A stretch of 64,000 nucleotides of DNA from JALYUM01 sp036688685 (GCF_036688685.1 NZ_JAQQPS010000003.1:282073-346072); one strand, 5' to 3'; counted from the first letter of the stretch, positions 54,853 to 63,893 are shown. The notes: generated by a model from the sequence alone, not told the origin. Numbers and translations: made by a program.

Positions 54853-55490
54853 GATTTTTCTCCTAAGTTCGAACGACTATTTACAAGTGAGGTGGAAAGC
54901 GAGGCCATCGTAGGACAGCACCTACATCGAGGCAACGCGAGTGTTGGTCACGTCGCGCATGCATACTTGACATTTTTGAATGCAACCGCGCACATTATTT
55001 TTGCCATACAGAGGATGATTTTCGGTTTGCATGGGCTTGGTGCGGTGCCGGAGTTAATTAATTAATAATTAGACTTGGTTTCTTTTAAAAGATCCGGCTC
55101 ATTTTTACGACGTGGTAACAAGATGTAATGCCGAGTTCAAATGCAACACTCAATCAGGGATTAAGGCAGAATCCATTTCTCTCAGGTCAACCAAGTTGAC
55201 AGATAATTCACGTTCGTCGTTTTTATATATGTTTTTTCGTGGTTGGAAAGCGAAACCGCGTGTTTAAAAGCGATCGCGCTTTAGCCATGCGGCACCGTGT
55301 CGAATTTGGAAACAGATTGCAAATCGTATTGCCATCCCCGCATAAAAATGCAAGCATGCCGCAACTAAAATACATTTATTCATGACACCTCATTCGTTAC
55401 TTTTTTTGCCGGTGGCGAGGGCGCCTGCATTTGCGCATCGACACGGATTTTTCCCAACCACGCATACCATGCCAGGATAGGGAGAAATAC
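54853..55490. other. AT-rich regulatory gap between flp and the OmpA-type lipoproteins
   Basis: A 638-bp region, much AT-richer than its surroundings, separating divergent transcription units. It holds the inverted repeat at 55186-55200, a TTAATTAATTAATAATTAG tract near 55054-55073, a consensus TTGACA at 54967 (plus strand) with no convincing -10, and a second TTGACA overlapping the inverted repeat. No sigma-54 site with correct spacing was found, and no longer ORF is convincing. Both promoters probably lie here. Confidence 0.5.
55186..55200. promoter_or_regulatory. operator-like inverted repeat
   Basis: GTCAAC-CAA-GTTGAC has perfect six-base arms with a three-base centre. The right arm runs into TTGACA (55196-55201), a perfect -35 hexamer for plus-strand transcription, so a bound protein could block it. 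No clear -10 follows at the best spacing. Symmetry alone is the evidence. Confidence 0.35.
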
Positions 55491-55625
55491 ATGCAGATTA
55501 ATTTTTATTATGGCAACATTGCTGATCTGATCAAGAATGCCAAATTAAGTGCGTTCCTCGCCCTGAATCATGATTTCACAGCAACGCCTGTACCTGTTTT
55601 TACACGGAGCATGACGCGGGCATAG
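55491..55625 (+). CDS. possible 44-residue peptide upstream of the OmpA-type lipoproteins
   Basis: An ATG at 55491 follows AGGGAGAAATAC, a strong ribosome-binding site, and opens a 44-codon frame beginning MQINFYYGNIADLIKNAKLS. No family is recognised, and there is no signal peptide or clear membrane helix. A stem-loop (GAGC-A-TGACGCGG paired with CCGCGTCA-C-GCTC, 55607-55641) overlaps its last codons and lies before the next start. It could be a leader peptide or a small protein. Length alone does not exclude chance. Confidence 0.35.
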   Translation: MQINFYYGNIADLIKNAKLSAFLALNHDFTATPVPVFTRSMTRA

Positions 55626-55675
55626 CCGCCGCGTCACGCTCATTGACCTTTCATTTCACAATCCCTGACGATCCT

Positions 55676-57235
55676 ATGCAAACCAGTCTCCTCCGCATCG
55701 CCCCTTTATTCCTCGTCCTGTCGCTATCACTGCAAGCCTGTAAAAAACATGCCGCGGTGACACCGCCGGCATACGGCGTAGCGGAAAGTGCGCCGGTGAA
55801 CCCAGCTGCAGCCGCGGAGCCGCAGGCCGCTGCCGCAGCAGCGACGCCAGCGCCTTTCGATTTCAATACAGTTCCGGAAGCAAAGGGCGTCATTCCGCCG
55901 TTCCCGTACGTCGATACGCCGCCCAAAATCAACGAGAACTGGCTGAAGATCACGATCTTGCCGATGGACGAGGTCGACGTCATTCTCGGCAAGCAGGTCC
56001 ATCGCCTGGAAGGACGCGTCGCAATGCGCACGTTCGCCCACAGCCACGCAGAGATGTCGGAACTGGAAGTGCGCCGCAACTACCAGAACGCCTTGCAGTC
56101 GTTTGGCGCCGTCAAGGTGAACGTCGACCAGACCGGCGTCCACTACTACGGCGACAAGCGCATGGACAAGCTGAGCCCACTGGCTTACGACATGTCCTAC
56201 GATGTGTATCTGGCGCGTAAAGGTTCGGCGCGGCACTGGATCGTCGTTATGACCAGCAGCAGCGACACGCGTCTCATCTCAATCGAAGAGACGCCGTTTG
56301 TACAGACCATCGGCTACGAAGGCACGCCAGGCACAGCGCTGGCGGTGAGCGCGACCGGCGTGCCGCCTGCCGCGCCCCAACCGCTCGATATCGGCGCGAT
56401 GCCTGTCACGACGGCGCCGCTGCCGCCTTTCCCTTACCTGCCGTACCCGAAACAGGTCATGGAGGGCCTGCGCCATTCGGAACGCGCCAATTTCGATGCC
56501 GTCAGTTTCATCGTTGGCAAACAACTGCGCACCGTCGAAGGCAAAGTGGAAGTGCGTACCTTTGACAACCGGGATGCCACGATGTCGGCGATGGCAATAC
56601 GGCGCAATTACGAGGCGGCCGTGAAAGGACTGGGCGCCGCCAAGCTCAATACCGTCGCACCGGAGGACGAGGCCCTGATCGCGGCCAACGGCGGCGCAGT
56701 TGCCCTGAATGCCAAACTGCGCTTCCCATCGTTGAACATGGCGTATGACAGTTATCTGTTGCGAACAGCGGACAAGAATATCTGGATCGCGCTCATGTTA
56801 GCCGACAGCAGCACGCGCCTCGTGGTCGTCGAAGAAAAAGCCATGCAGCAAAGCGTGACCCTGGTCACAGCCGACACCATGCGCACCGCGCTGGCCGCGA
56901 AGGGACACATCCCGCTGTACATCAACTTCGATACCGACAAAGCGACGCTACGCGCCGATGGCAAACCCGCGGTCGATGAAATCGCCACGCTGCTGAAAAA
57001 CGATGTCAAACTGAAGTTGTCGATCGAAGGGCATACGGACAACAGCGGCATTGCTGCACACAACGTTGACCTGTCGCGCCAGCGCGCCAACGCCGTGGTA
57101 CAGCAATTGGTCGCCAGCGGCATCGATGCGGCGCGTCTGCAAGCTGCGGGCAAAGGCGCAGCGACGCCGCTGGCCGACAATACAAGCGAGGCGGGACGCG
57201 CACAGAACCGCCGCGTCGAGCTGGTCAAACTTTAA
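55676..57235 (+). CDS. OmpA-type lipoprotein with duplicated N-terminal domain, copy 1
   Basis: A 519-residue lipoprotein with lipobox SLQAC (Cys22). After an Ala/Pro linker come two copies of one domain, about 73-210 and 248-395. Both read PPFPY, then GKQ---EG-V--RTF, RRNY--A---GA-K-N, YD-YL-R and TRL---EE. The C-terminus (405-519) is an OmpA peptidoglycan-binding domain: INFDTDKATLRADGK, IEGHTDNSG and NRRVEL. It probably tethers the outer membrane to peptidoglycan. The ATG at 55676 is used. The repeated domain is not one I can name; a DUF4892-like fold is possible. Confidence 0.82.
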   Translation: MQTSLLRIAPLFLVLSLSLQACKKHAAVTPPAYGVAESAPVNPAAAAEPQAAAAAATPAPFDFNTVPEAKGVIPPFPYVDTPPKINENWLKITILPMDEVDVILGKQVHRLEGRVAMRTFAHSHAEMSELEVRRNYQNALQSFGAVKVNVDQTGVHYYGDKRMDKLSPLAYDMSYDVYLARKGSARHWIVVMTSSSDTRLISIEETPFVQTIGYEGTPGTALAVSATGVPPAAPQPLDIGAMPVTTAPLPPFPYLPYPKQVMEGLRHSERANFDAVSFIVGKQLRTVEGKVEVRTFDNRDATMSAMAIRRNYEAAVKGLGAAKLNTVAPEDEALIAANGGAVALNAKLRFPSLNMAYDSYLLRTADKNIWIALMLADSSTRLVVVEEKAMQQSVTLVTADTMRTALAAKGHIPLYINFDTDKATLRADGKPAVDEIATLLKNDVKLKLSIEGHTDNSGIAAHNVDLSRQRANAVVQQLVASGIDAARLQAAGKGAATPLADNTSEAGRAQNRRVELVKL

Positions 57236-57257
57236 TTTAACCTCACATTCCCACATC

Positions 57258-58838
57258 ATGCATACCACCTGTTTTCGTATCGCTCCTTTATTGCTGGCCG
57301 TGTCGATGTCGCTGCAAGGGTGCAAAAAACCTGCGCCGCCAGCCGCGCCGCCTGCGCCCCCTGCGGAGCTTGCGCCGCCCCAGGCTGCGCCGGCCAGCGC
57401 CTTACCCGTCAGTGACGAAGACGCCAGTGCCGCCCTGGAAAAAGCCGCCGCAACCCTCGCGCCGATCGACTACAGCACGGTGCCGGAAACCACGTCCGCC
57501 ATTCCGCCGTTCCCTTATGTCGACTACCCGCCCAAAGTCAACCAGGGCGGTCAGTGGACCACTGCGCTGCCGATGGACGAGGTGTATGTCGTCCTCGGCA
57601 AGCAGGTGCATCGGCTGGAAGGCAGAATCACGCAGCGCACCTTCAGCCACAGCGACGCGGAGATGTCGGAACTCGAGGTACGCCGCAACTATCAGAATGC
57701 CTTGCAGGCGTTTGGCGCGGTGAAAGTACCTTCGGCCGCGCTGGAGGTGCCAAGTCCCTTTCGCATGTACAAGCTGCGCCAGTCCGGGCACAGCATGTCG
57801 TATGACGTCTACCTGGCCCGCAAAGGCGAAGCACGGCACTGGATCGTGGTCATGACGGACAGCAGCAATACGCGCCTGATCTCGATCGAGGAGAAGCCGT
57901 TTGTCCAGACCATCGGCTACGAAGGCGCGCCCGGCAACGTGCAGGCCGTCACAGCGACGGGCGCACCGGCCGCAGCGGCCCAGCCCCTCGACCTCAACGC
58001 CGTGACCGTGCGCACAGCGCCGTTGCCGCCGTTTCCTTACCTGGCCTATCCGGGCAATCTGAACCTGGCGCTTTCCTTTAACGACAAAGCCAATTTTGAC
58101 GCCGTCAGTTTCATCGTCGGCAAGCAGTTGCGCACTGTCGAAGGCAAGGTCGATGTACGCCATTTTGCCAACACGGACGCCAACATTTCGCGGATGGCTG
58201 CCCAGCGCAATTACGAGGCCGCCATGAAATCCCTGGGCGCAGTCAAGGTCAACACGACCGGTGCCAACGACCCCGCCCTGGCCGCGGCCAACGGCGAGCA
58301 GTACGGGCTGCACAAGAAACTGCGCCTCCCGGACGCGTCGATGGCGTACAACAGCTACCTGCTGCGTACGCCGGACAAAAACATCTGGATGGCGCTGATG
58401 TTCAGTGACGATAAAACCGGCTTCGTTGTGGTCGAAGAACAGGCCATGCAGCAAAGCGTCGCACTGGTGACCGCCGACACCATGCGCACCGAGCTGGCGG
58501 CCAAGGGCCGTATCGCCCTGTATGTCAATTTCGACACCGACCAGGCCACGCTGCGGCCCGACGGCAAGCCGGCAATCGATGAAATCGCGACCTTGCTGAA
58601 GAACGACGCCAAACTCAAGCTGTCGATCGAGGGCCACACCGACAACAGCGGCGACGCCAAACACAACGTCGACCTGTCGCGCCAGCGCGCCGAAGCGGTC
58701 GTACGGCAATTGGTCGCCGGCGGCATTGATGCGTCGCGCCTGCAGGCGGCGGGACGCGGCGCGACAACGCCGCTGGCCGACAACAAGGAAGAAGCCGGGC
58801 GCGCCAAAAACCGGCGCGTGGAGCTGGTCAAAATCTGA
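57258..58838 (+). CDS. OmpA-type lipoprotein with duplicated N-terminal domain, copy 2
   Basis: A 526-residue lipoprotein with lipobox SLQGC (Cys22), a tandem paralogue of the preceding gene (22 bp gap) with the same order: signal peptide, Pro/Ala linker, two copies of the PPFPY...GKQ...RRNY domain, and a C-terminal OmpA domain with LYVNFDTDQATLRPDGK, IEGHTDNSG and NRRVELVKI. The two proteins are similar over most of their length, so the gene pair arose by duplication after the internal duplication. The ATG at 57258 is used. Likely peptidoglycan-binding outer-membrane lipoproteins. Confidence 0.82.
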   Translation: MHTTCFRIAPLLLAVSMSLQGCKKPAPPAAPPAPPAELAPPQAAPASALPVSDEDASAALEKAAATLAPIDYSTVPETTSAIPPFPYVDYPPKVNQGGQWTTALPMDEVYVVLGKQVHRLEGRITQRTFSHSDAEMSELEVRRNYQNALQAFGAVKVPSAALEVPSPFRMYKLRQSGHSMSYDVYLARKGEARHWIVVMTDSSNTRLISIEEKPFVQTIGYEGAPGNVQAVTATGAPAAAAQPLDLNAVTVRTAPLPPFPYLAYPGNLNLALSFNDKANFDAVSFIVGKQLRTVEGKVDVRHFANTDANISRMAAQRNYEAAMKSLGAVKVNTTGANDPALAAANGEQYGLHKKLRLPDASMAYNSYLLRTPDKNIWMALMFSDDKTGFVVVEEQAMQQSVALVTADTMRTELAAKGRIALYVNFDTDQATLRPDGKPAIDEIATLLKNDAKLKLSIEGHTDNSGDAKHNVDLSRQRAEAVVRQLVAGGIDASRLQAAGRGATTPLADNKEEAGRAKNRRVELVKI

Positions 58839-58872
58839 GACCGGGACGGCTGCGTTTTTGCTACCATCAGGC

Positions 58873-59388
58873 ATGCGCACACTTCTCATTCTGGCAACCT
58901 TCCTGCTGGCTGGCTGCAGCCCCCACTTCAACTGGCGTGAATTCACCAGCAAGGATGCGTCGTACCAGGTGCTGTTCCCCGACAAGCCCACCACGGCCAG
59001 CCGGCAAATCGACCTCAATGGCGTGAAGACGACCATGACGATGACGGCCGCCGAAGTGGGCGATATCCTGTTCGCGGTCGGCCAGGCCGACGTCGGCGAT
59101 GCCGCCGCGGCCAGCGCGGCTCTGGCGGCCATGCAGACGGCGCTGCTGAAAAATATCGGTGGCACCGTCACCAGCAACGCCACGGCGGCGGCGACGAACA
59201 ATACCGGCACCCGCATCACGCGCGATATCGACGCCGTTGGCACCCGCAACGGCCAGCCGGTACGCATGGTGGCGCATTTCGAGGCGCGCGGACGCAGTCT
59301 GTACCAGGTGGTAGTCGCCGGGCCCGTCAAGGCCATCAAGCCGGAACAAGCCGAACAATTCATAAGCTCATTCAAGGCGCTGAAATGA
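58873..59388 (+). CDS. small lipoprotein preceding an ABC transporter
   Basis: A 171-residue lipoprotein with lipobox LLAGC (Cys15). Family unknown to me. The mature domain has a beta-alpha pattern starting with FTSKDASYQVLFPDKPTT and ends FISSFKALK, a shape I have seen in small outer-membrane-associated lipoproteins without assigned function. Its stop overlaps the ABC ATPase start (ATGA), so the three genes form a unit. It could be a substrate-binding or accessory lipoprotein, which is inference from position. Confidence 0.65.
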   Translation: MRTLLILATFLLAGCSPHFNWREFTSKDASYQVLFPDKPTTASRQIDLNGVKTTMTMTAAEVGDILFAVGQADVGDAAAASAALAAMQTALLKNIGGTVTSNATAAATNNTGTRITRDIDAVGTRNGQPVRMVAHFEARGRSLYQVVVAGPVKAIKPEQAEQFISSFKALK

Positions 59389-60116
59389 ACGACAACATAG
59401 CCCTGCGTTTGCAGGACGTGTCCAAGAACTTCGGCCGTCCGGCCGTCGAACACCTGAATTTGCAGGTACGCCGCGGCGAACTGTACGCCTTGCTGGGGCC
59501 GAACGGCGCCGGCAAGACCACCACCTTGCGCATGGTCGCCGGCCTGCTCGCGCCAGATGGCGGGCGCATCGAGGTGATGGGGATCGACCTGGCCACCCAT
59601 CCAGCCGCGGCCAAGCAGTCCATCGCCTACATGCCCGACGACCCGATGCTGTACGACAAACTCAAGCCAATGGAATACCTCGAGTTCGTTGCCGGTCTGT
59701 GGGGCGTGGCCGCCAAGGATGCGGCGCCGCGCGCCACCGAGCTGCTCGACTGGCTGGATTTATCCAAACACGGCCATGAACTGACCGAGGGTTTTTCGCG
59801 CGGCATGAAACAGAAGCTGGCCCTGGCCGGCGCCCTGATCCACGCGCCGCAATTGCTGATCCTCGACGAGCCGCTGACCGGGCTCGACGCCGCGGCCGCG
59901 CGCCAGGTCAAGGATCTGCTGCTGAACCACGTGCAGGCGGGCGGAACGGTGATCCTCACCACGCACATCCTGGAAGTAGCCGAGCGCATGGCGCAGCGCA
60001 TCGGCATCATCCAGCACGGGCGCCTGATTGCCGAGGGCACGCTGGACGAATTGCGCGCGCGCACCGACGGTGGCACGCTGGAAGATGTGTTCCTGCAACT
60101 GACGAGCCCGGCATGA
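59385..60116 (+). CDS. ABC transporter ATP-binding protein
   Basis: A 243-residue ABC ATPase with Walker A GPNGAGKTTTLRM, Q-loop region MPDDPMLYDKL, signature FSRGMKQKLALAGAL (a variant of LSGGQ) and Walker B LLILDEPLTGLDA followed by the H-loop TTHILE. It is of the ABC-2 (drug or polysaccharide export) type. It is fused by overlap to the permease gene downstream. The substrate is unknown. Confidence 0.92.
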   Translation: MNDNIALRLQDVSKNFGRPAVEHLNLQVRRGELYALLGPNGAGKTTTLRMVAGLLAPDGGRIEVMGIDLATHPAAAKQSIAYMPDDPMLYDKLKPMEYLEFVAGLWGVAAKDAAPRATELLDWLDLSKHGHELTEGFSRGMKQKLALAGALIHAPQLLILDEPLTGLDAAAARQVKDLLLNHVQAGGTVILTTHILEVAERMAQRIGIIQHGRLIAEGTLDELRARTDGGTLEDVFLQLTSPA

Positions 60117-61651
60117 GGGGCAGGCCGGGCTCGGCGTGGTGGCTGCTGCAGCACGAGCTGCGCATGTTCTGGTTTAACAATGGCGGACGCAGCAAAAAGC
60201 GCAGCTGGGTGCCGCCGCTGCTCGCCATCGGCTGGCTGGCGCTGCATGGGATGGCGTTTTCCATCCTGCACACCATGCCTGCGTTGCCAGAGGATGCGCT
60301 GGCAATCGCCGCGATGGCGGCGACCGCCCTGATGGTGGTGCTGGGCACCTTCATGTTTTCCAGCGGCCTGAAGGCCAGCGTGGACAGCCTGTTCGAACGG
60401 GGCGACGTCGATTTGCTGCTGTCGTCGCCGCTGCCCTCGCGCAGTATTTTTACCGTGCGCCTGGGCGCCGTCACGCTGGGCGTGGCCAGCGTGTATCTCG
60501 CGCTGGCCGGGCCGGTCATCAATGTCGGCGTGTTTCTCGGGCACGTCAGCTGGCTGGCGGTGTATGCCGTGATTCTGGCCTGGGCCACCATCTGCAGTGC
60601 GCTGGCGATGCTGCTGACCCTGCTGCTGGTGCGCCTGATCGGCGCGCGCAAGACGCGGGTCGTCGCACAGGTCATCAGCGCGATCGCGGGGGCGCTGATT
60701 TTTTTGCTGGCGCAGGCGCAGAATATTTTTCAACTGTATTCGGCCGAGTCCATCCAGGGCGCGACCCAGGACCTGTTGGCGCCAGGCGGCGTGCTGTCGC
60801 CGGACAGCGTGGTGTGGTCGGCGGGCCGGGCGGCACTCGGCGGCATGGTTCCGCTGCTGGCCCTGGTCGCCATAGCGGTTGCGGTGTTCCTGTTCACCGT
60901 TCACTTCACCCACCATTTTTTCGTGCATGGCTTGCAGCAATCGGTCAGCAAGGTGCGCGCGCAACGACCACCTGCCACAGTGCGCGACGGCCAGTTCGGC
61001 CGGCATTTGCTGGAAGTGGTACTGCGCAAGGAGTGGAAATTGATCGCGCGCGACCCGCACCTGGTGTCGCAAGTATTGCTTCAGTTGTTATATCTGCTGC
61101 CGCTCGGCTTCGTGGTGCTGCGCAGCGAACAGCAAATCGCGCCCGGTATCGCAGCAGGCCTGGCGATCATTGCGGCCTCGCTGACGGCGTCGCTCACGTG
61201 GATTATCGTGGCGGCCGAAGATGCACCCGACCTGCTGCAGGCGTCGCCCGCAGCGGCGCGCACCATCCGCCTGGCCAAGCTCGGCGCCGCCCTGATCCCG
61301 CCGCTGGCGCTGATGATCGTCCCGTTGGCGTGGGCGCTGGCACAGCACCTGGTGACCGGCCTGCTGATGTGCTTTACGGTGGTGGCCGCATGCGCCGGCG
61401 CCGCCCTGACCGGTCTCTGGCAGGGGCGCCCTGCCCCGCGCGGCCAGTTCAAAACGCGCGGCAAGACCCAACTGCTTGCCACCTTGCTTGAAATGATGGG
61501 CAGCGCGGGCTGGGCCGGGACCGGATTTTTGTTGATCCGTGCTGCCGCTCCGGGACAAAACGCGTACGATGCGCGCTGGGCAGGTATCACGCTGGCAGTC
61601 GCCTTGCTGGCACTTTTACTGGCTTGGGGAACGCGACACCGGGCCGGCTGA
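60113..61651 (+). CDS. ABC-2 type transporter permease
   Basis: A 512-residue polytopic protein with roughly ten or more hydrophobic segments, starting after a short charged N-terminus (LLQHELRMFWFNNGGRSKKR). The long middle loop includes RDPHLVSQVLLQLLYLLPLG. It has no nucleotide-binding motif and partners with the ATPase before it. The substrate cannot be predicted. The gene ends 62 bp before the DUF1840 gene. Confidence 0.82.
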   Translation: MRGRPGSAWWLLQHELRMFWFNNGGRSKKRSWVPPLLAIGWLALHGMAFSILHTMPALPEDALAIAAMAATALMVVLGTFMFSSGLKASVDSLFERGDVDLLLSSPLPSRSIFTVRLGAVTLGVASVYLALAGPVINVGVFLGHVSWLAVYAVILAWATICSALAMLLTLLLVRLIGARKTRVVAQVISAIAGALIFLLAQAQNIFQLYSAESIQGATQDLLAPGGVLSPDSVVWSAGRAALGGMVPLLALVAIAVAVFLFTVHFTHHFFVHGLQQSVSKVRAQRPPATVRDGQFGRHLLEVVLRKEWKLIARDPHLVSQVLLQLLYLLPLGFVVLRSEQQIAPGIAAGLAIIAASLTASLTWIIVAAEDAPDLLQASPAAARTIRLAKLGAALIPPLALMIVPLAWALAQHLVTGLLMCFTVVAACAGAALTGLWQGRPAPRGQFKTRGKTQLLATLLEMMGSAGWAGTGFLLIRAAAPGQNAYDARWAGITLAVALLALLLAWGTRHRAG

Positions 61652-61713
61652 ACGCACCATGGGCGCCAGTCGTGTTATCGTTTCAGCATCAACACAAAAA
61701 ATAGAAAGCCATC

Positions 61714-62049
61714 ATGTTAATTACGTTTACGTCCAAAGCTTCGGCTGAAGTGATGATGTACAAAGAGCACGCCAAGCGCATCCTCGACCTGTTGGGCAAG
61801 GATGTCGACCGCGGCGTGATCACCGCGGCCGAGTCGACCGAAGCGGTCGCCGTACTGGAAAAAGAAATCGCGGAAAACCGCATGCACCATACGTCCGACG
61901 ACGTCCAGCGCGACGTCGATGCGCACCAGGACAAGGACAGCGAGCATGAGAGCGTCCAGGTGGTCAGCTTCGCCACGCGCACCTATCCGCTGCTGGAAAT
62001 GCTGCGCGCCGCCCGCGACCAGAAAGCCGACGTCCTCTGGGGCGTTTAA
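61714..62049 (+). CDS. DUF1840 family protein
   Basis: A 111-residue protein matching DUF1840 by MLITFTSKASAEVMMYKEHAK at the N-terminus and FATRTYPLLEMLRAAR followed by VLWGV at the end. It is a small cytoplasmic betaproteobacterial family without known function. Its TAA stop overlaps the TAA of the gene on the other strand (bases 62046-62049). Confidence 0.88.
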   Translation: MLITFTSKASAEVMMYKEHAKRILDLLGKDVDRGVITAAESTEAVAVLEKEIAENRMHHTSDDVQRDVDAHQDKDSEHESVQVVSFATRTYPLLEMLRAARDQKADVLWGV

Positions 62050-63683
62050 AGGGTCACAGAAGCAGCTTTTTTACGGCGACGCCACCATGCTGAGGCGCCG
62101 ATGATCCCCGCCGCACCGATGCCCATCACCGGCAGCGGTACTGGCGACGGCGCTGACGGCAATGGTGCGCCGCTGTCGCGCAATGCCACAGGAAACGGCC
62201 GCGGCGCCACCGGAACAATCTTCCAGTCGGCGCGCTTCGACGGCGTGCGCTGCATGTACTCATCAAATGAATACACCGGCGCCGATCCCCACACCCGGCT
62301 CGATGGAATCTGCGCTATTTTCACCAGCATGATTGCTTCCACGTCCTCTTTGAGTTGCTGCTCGTAAGGCGACAGCACGCGCGCCGACGATGGCGCGCCA
62401 TTCACCAGTTCCAGCAAGTCCCATCCTGCCGCGTCGAAGGCGCGTGCCGGAAACAGGCGCGTCTGTTCCTCGTTGAGGTTGTCGTAAATACCGCGGCCGC
62501 TTTTGAGGCTCTGTTCCGTGGCGGCGACATAGGCATAGGCGGCCACCGCCTTGATGCGGCTGGTCGGTCCTTCCTGCGGGATGTGCCAGCCCAAGTCGCG
62601 CAAGACGTCGATCGAAACGCCCGCGCAATTCCCCGATGACTGGCCATAGACGAAATCGTGCCGATAAAAATGGTTCAGCGTGCGCTGTATGCCGCCCTGA
62701 AACGCCACCGCCGTGCGGGCATTTTTCAGCACCGCCACGAGCATATAGGACGGCCGGTAGTACTGCTGGCCGCTGTTCAGGTCAGTGAGATAGTTGTCCA
62801 TTGGCAGCGTCGCCGCGATGATGCCTTTTTCGCTGTACGAATCGAGGCTGTAGATATTATTCATGGCCCAGTCAGCCCATTCGCCACGCGGACCAAAATA
62901 ACCAGTGGTAATGCCAAAATGGCCGGCGAGCGATTCGTCATCGTCGCCCTGGGCACCATTGAGCATGATGCCCATGACCGGCTTGCCGGCGGCGTTGCGA
63001 CCGGCGCCGGGTGTGCGCTCCCAGATCAGGCGGGTGGTGACGGCGCCCTCCCTGGCGGTGGCCGGATCCTGCACATAACGCTTCAGGTCGGCGCGCTGCG
63101 TCAGCGGCTGCAATGACAGGCGCTGCATGTCGATGGCGTAGTCAGTCGGCCAGGTCGTGCGCGCAACAAAGGTAGGCTTGCCGGCCTTGTCCTGCAACGC
63201 GCCGCGCATGCGCAGCGGACGCTGGTGCAGATAGGCGGTTGTGGCCGCGTTGGCATAGGACAGGTTGGTCTGGATTTTTGGCACCATGGTGAAGTCATAG
63301 CGCTGGCCATCCATACTCACTTGCTTGCCATCGGCCGCGATTGTGGCACCCTCCAGGATCTGCGGGGCGCCGATCCAGGTAACAGTGGGGTAAGCCAGTC
63401 GGGCGGCGTCCGAAGACTGCGCCCAGGCTTTCACGTCGGCGCGCCGGTCGAGCTTGGATGAGACGCCGGCGACCAGCGCCGTCGACGTCGGCGCCGCGAT
63501 GTCGTCATCCTGGAAAAACCACAGGCTCTGCGGTGAACTGGCGCAGTCGGTGCACTTCCCCGTCGTCAGCTTCAGCGTCCCGGCATCGAGCAGGCCAATA
63601 CGCTCGTTGGTCAGGGCATCCTTGATTTGGGCGTGGGCTGGCAGGAACAACAGCAGGCTTACGCAGAATAAAATGGATTTCAA
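62046..63683 (-). CDS. unrecognised secreted protein with a sorting-signal-like C-terminus
   Basis: A 545-residue protein with a signal peptide (KSILFCVSLLLFLPAHAQ). Soon after comes GKCTDCASS, a CxxC at residues 44-47, followed by LWFFQDDD. The middle has NHFYRHDFVYGQSSGNCAGVS, with Cys and His near each other as in papain-like enzymes; I cannot confirm this. The C-terminus ends with Pro-rich PSPVPLPV, a hydrophobic stretch and WWRRRKKAASVTL, the layout of exosortase-type sorting signals. The TTG at 63683 has GGAGG four bases upstream and is preferred to an ATG at 63719. No family is recognised. Confidence 0.6.
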   Translation of the reverse strand: MKSILFCVSLLLFLPAHAQIKDALTNERIGLLDAGTLKLTTGKCTDCASSPQSLWFFQDDDIAAPTSTALVAGVSSKLDRRADVKAWAQSSDAARLAYPTVTWIGAPQILEGATIAADGKQVSMDGQRYDFTMVPKIQTNLSYANAATTAYLHQRPLRMRGALQDKAGKPTFVARTTWPTDYAIDMQRLSLQPLTQRADLKRYVQDPATAREGAVTTRLIWERTPGAGRNAAGKPVMGIMLNGAQGDDDESLAGHFGITTGYFGPRGEWADWAMNNIYSLDSYSEKGIIAATLPMDNYLTDLNSGQQYYRPSYMLVAVLKNARTAVAFQGGIQRTLNHFYRHDFVYGQSSGNCAGVSIDVLRDLGWHIPQEGPTSRIKAVAAYAYVAATEQSLKSGRGIYDNLNEEQTRLFPARAFDAAGWDLLELVNGAPSSARVLSPYEQQLKEDVEAIMLVKIAQIPSSRVWGSAPVYSFDEYMQRTPSKRADWKIVPVAPRPFPVALRDSGAPLPSAPSPVPLPVMGIGAAGIIGASAWWRRRKKAASVTL

Positions 63684-63729
63684 ATAGCCTCCGGACGGTT
63701 GAATTGAAAAACCGTTCATGATGTCATTG

Positions 63730-63778
63730 GACGAAAAAAAATCCCACGAATTTCTGCATGGAATTTGTCTCTTATCAC
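63730..63778 (-). repeat. second copy of the rRNA-operon terminator sequence
   Basis: 43 of 49 bases match 63894-63942, including the T-run (eight A on the plus strand) and the hairpin TTCCATGCAGAAATTCGTGGGA read on the minus strand. The stem is weaker than in the other copy. It lies just beyond it in the direction of transcription and upstream of the unknown secreted protein's start. Confidence 0.7.
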
Positions 63779-63795
63779 AGACAAGCAAGGCAGTG

Positions 63796-63880
63796 GCGCC
63801 CGCAAGGGAAGCGTCGCTTTCGGGCGCGTCGTCCCGACGCAAGCCGGGACGGATACTGCGCATGGCCTGGCCATGGAATC
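63796..63880. repeat. composite REP-like element between the two terminator copies
   Basis: Nested inverted repeats: GCGCCCG (63796) with CGGGCGC (63821); GTCCCG (63831) with CGGGAC (63845); and CATGGCC-T-GGCCATG (63861-63875). The GTCGTCCCGACGCAAGCCGGGAC core is REP-like, similar in layout to the GTCAT-CCGG...CCGG pair near 34343. Confidence 0.6.
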
Positions 63881-63893
63881 CCAAAAACCACGA

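Noticed and set aside
54880..55080. Sigma-54 promoter for the Flp pilin
   Set aside because: TGGCA at the right side was found but the GG-GC distance is twelve instead of ten bases.
57402..59600. Minus-strand frame of 732 codons across the second OmpA lipoprotein
   Set aside because: It is antisense to the lipoprotein genes and ABC ATPase, with composition of a shadow frame.
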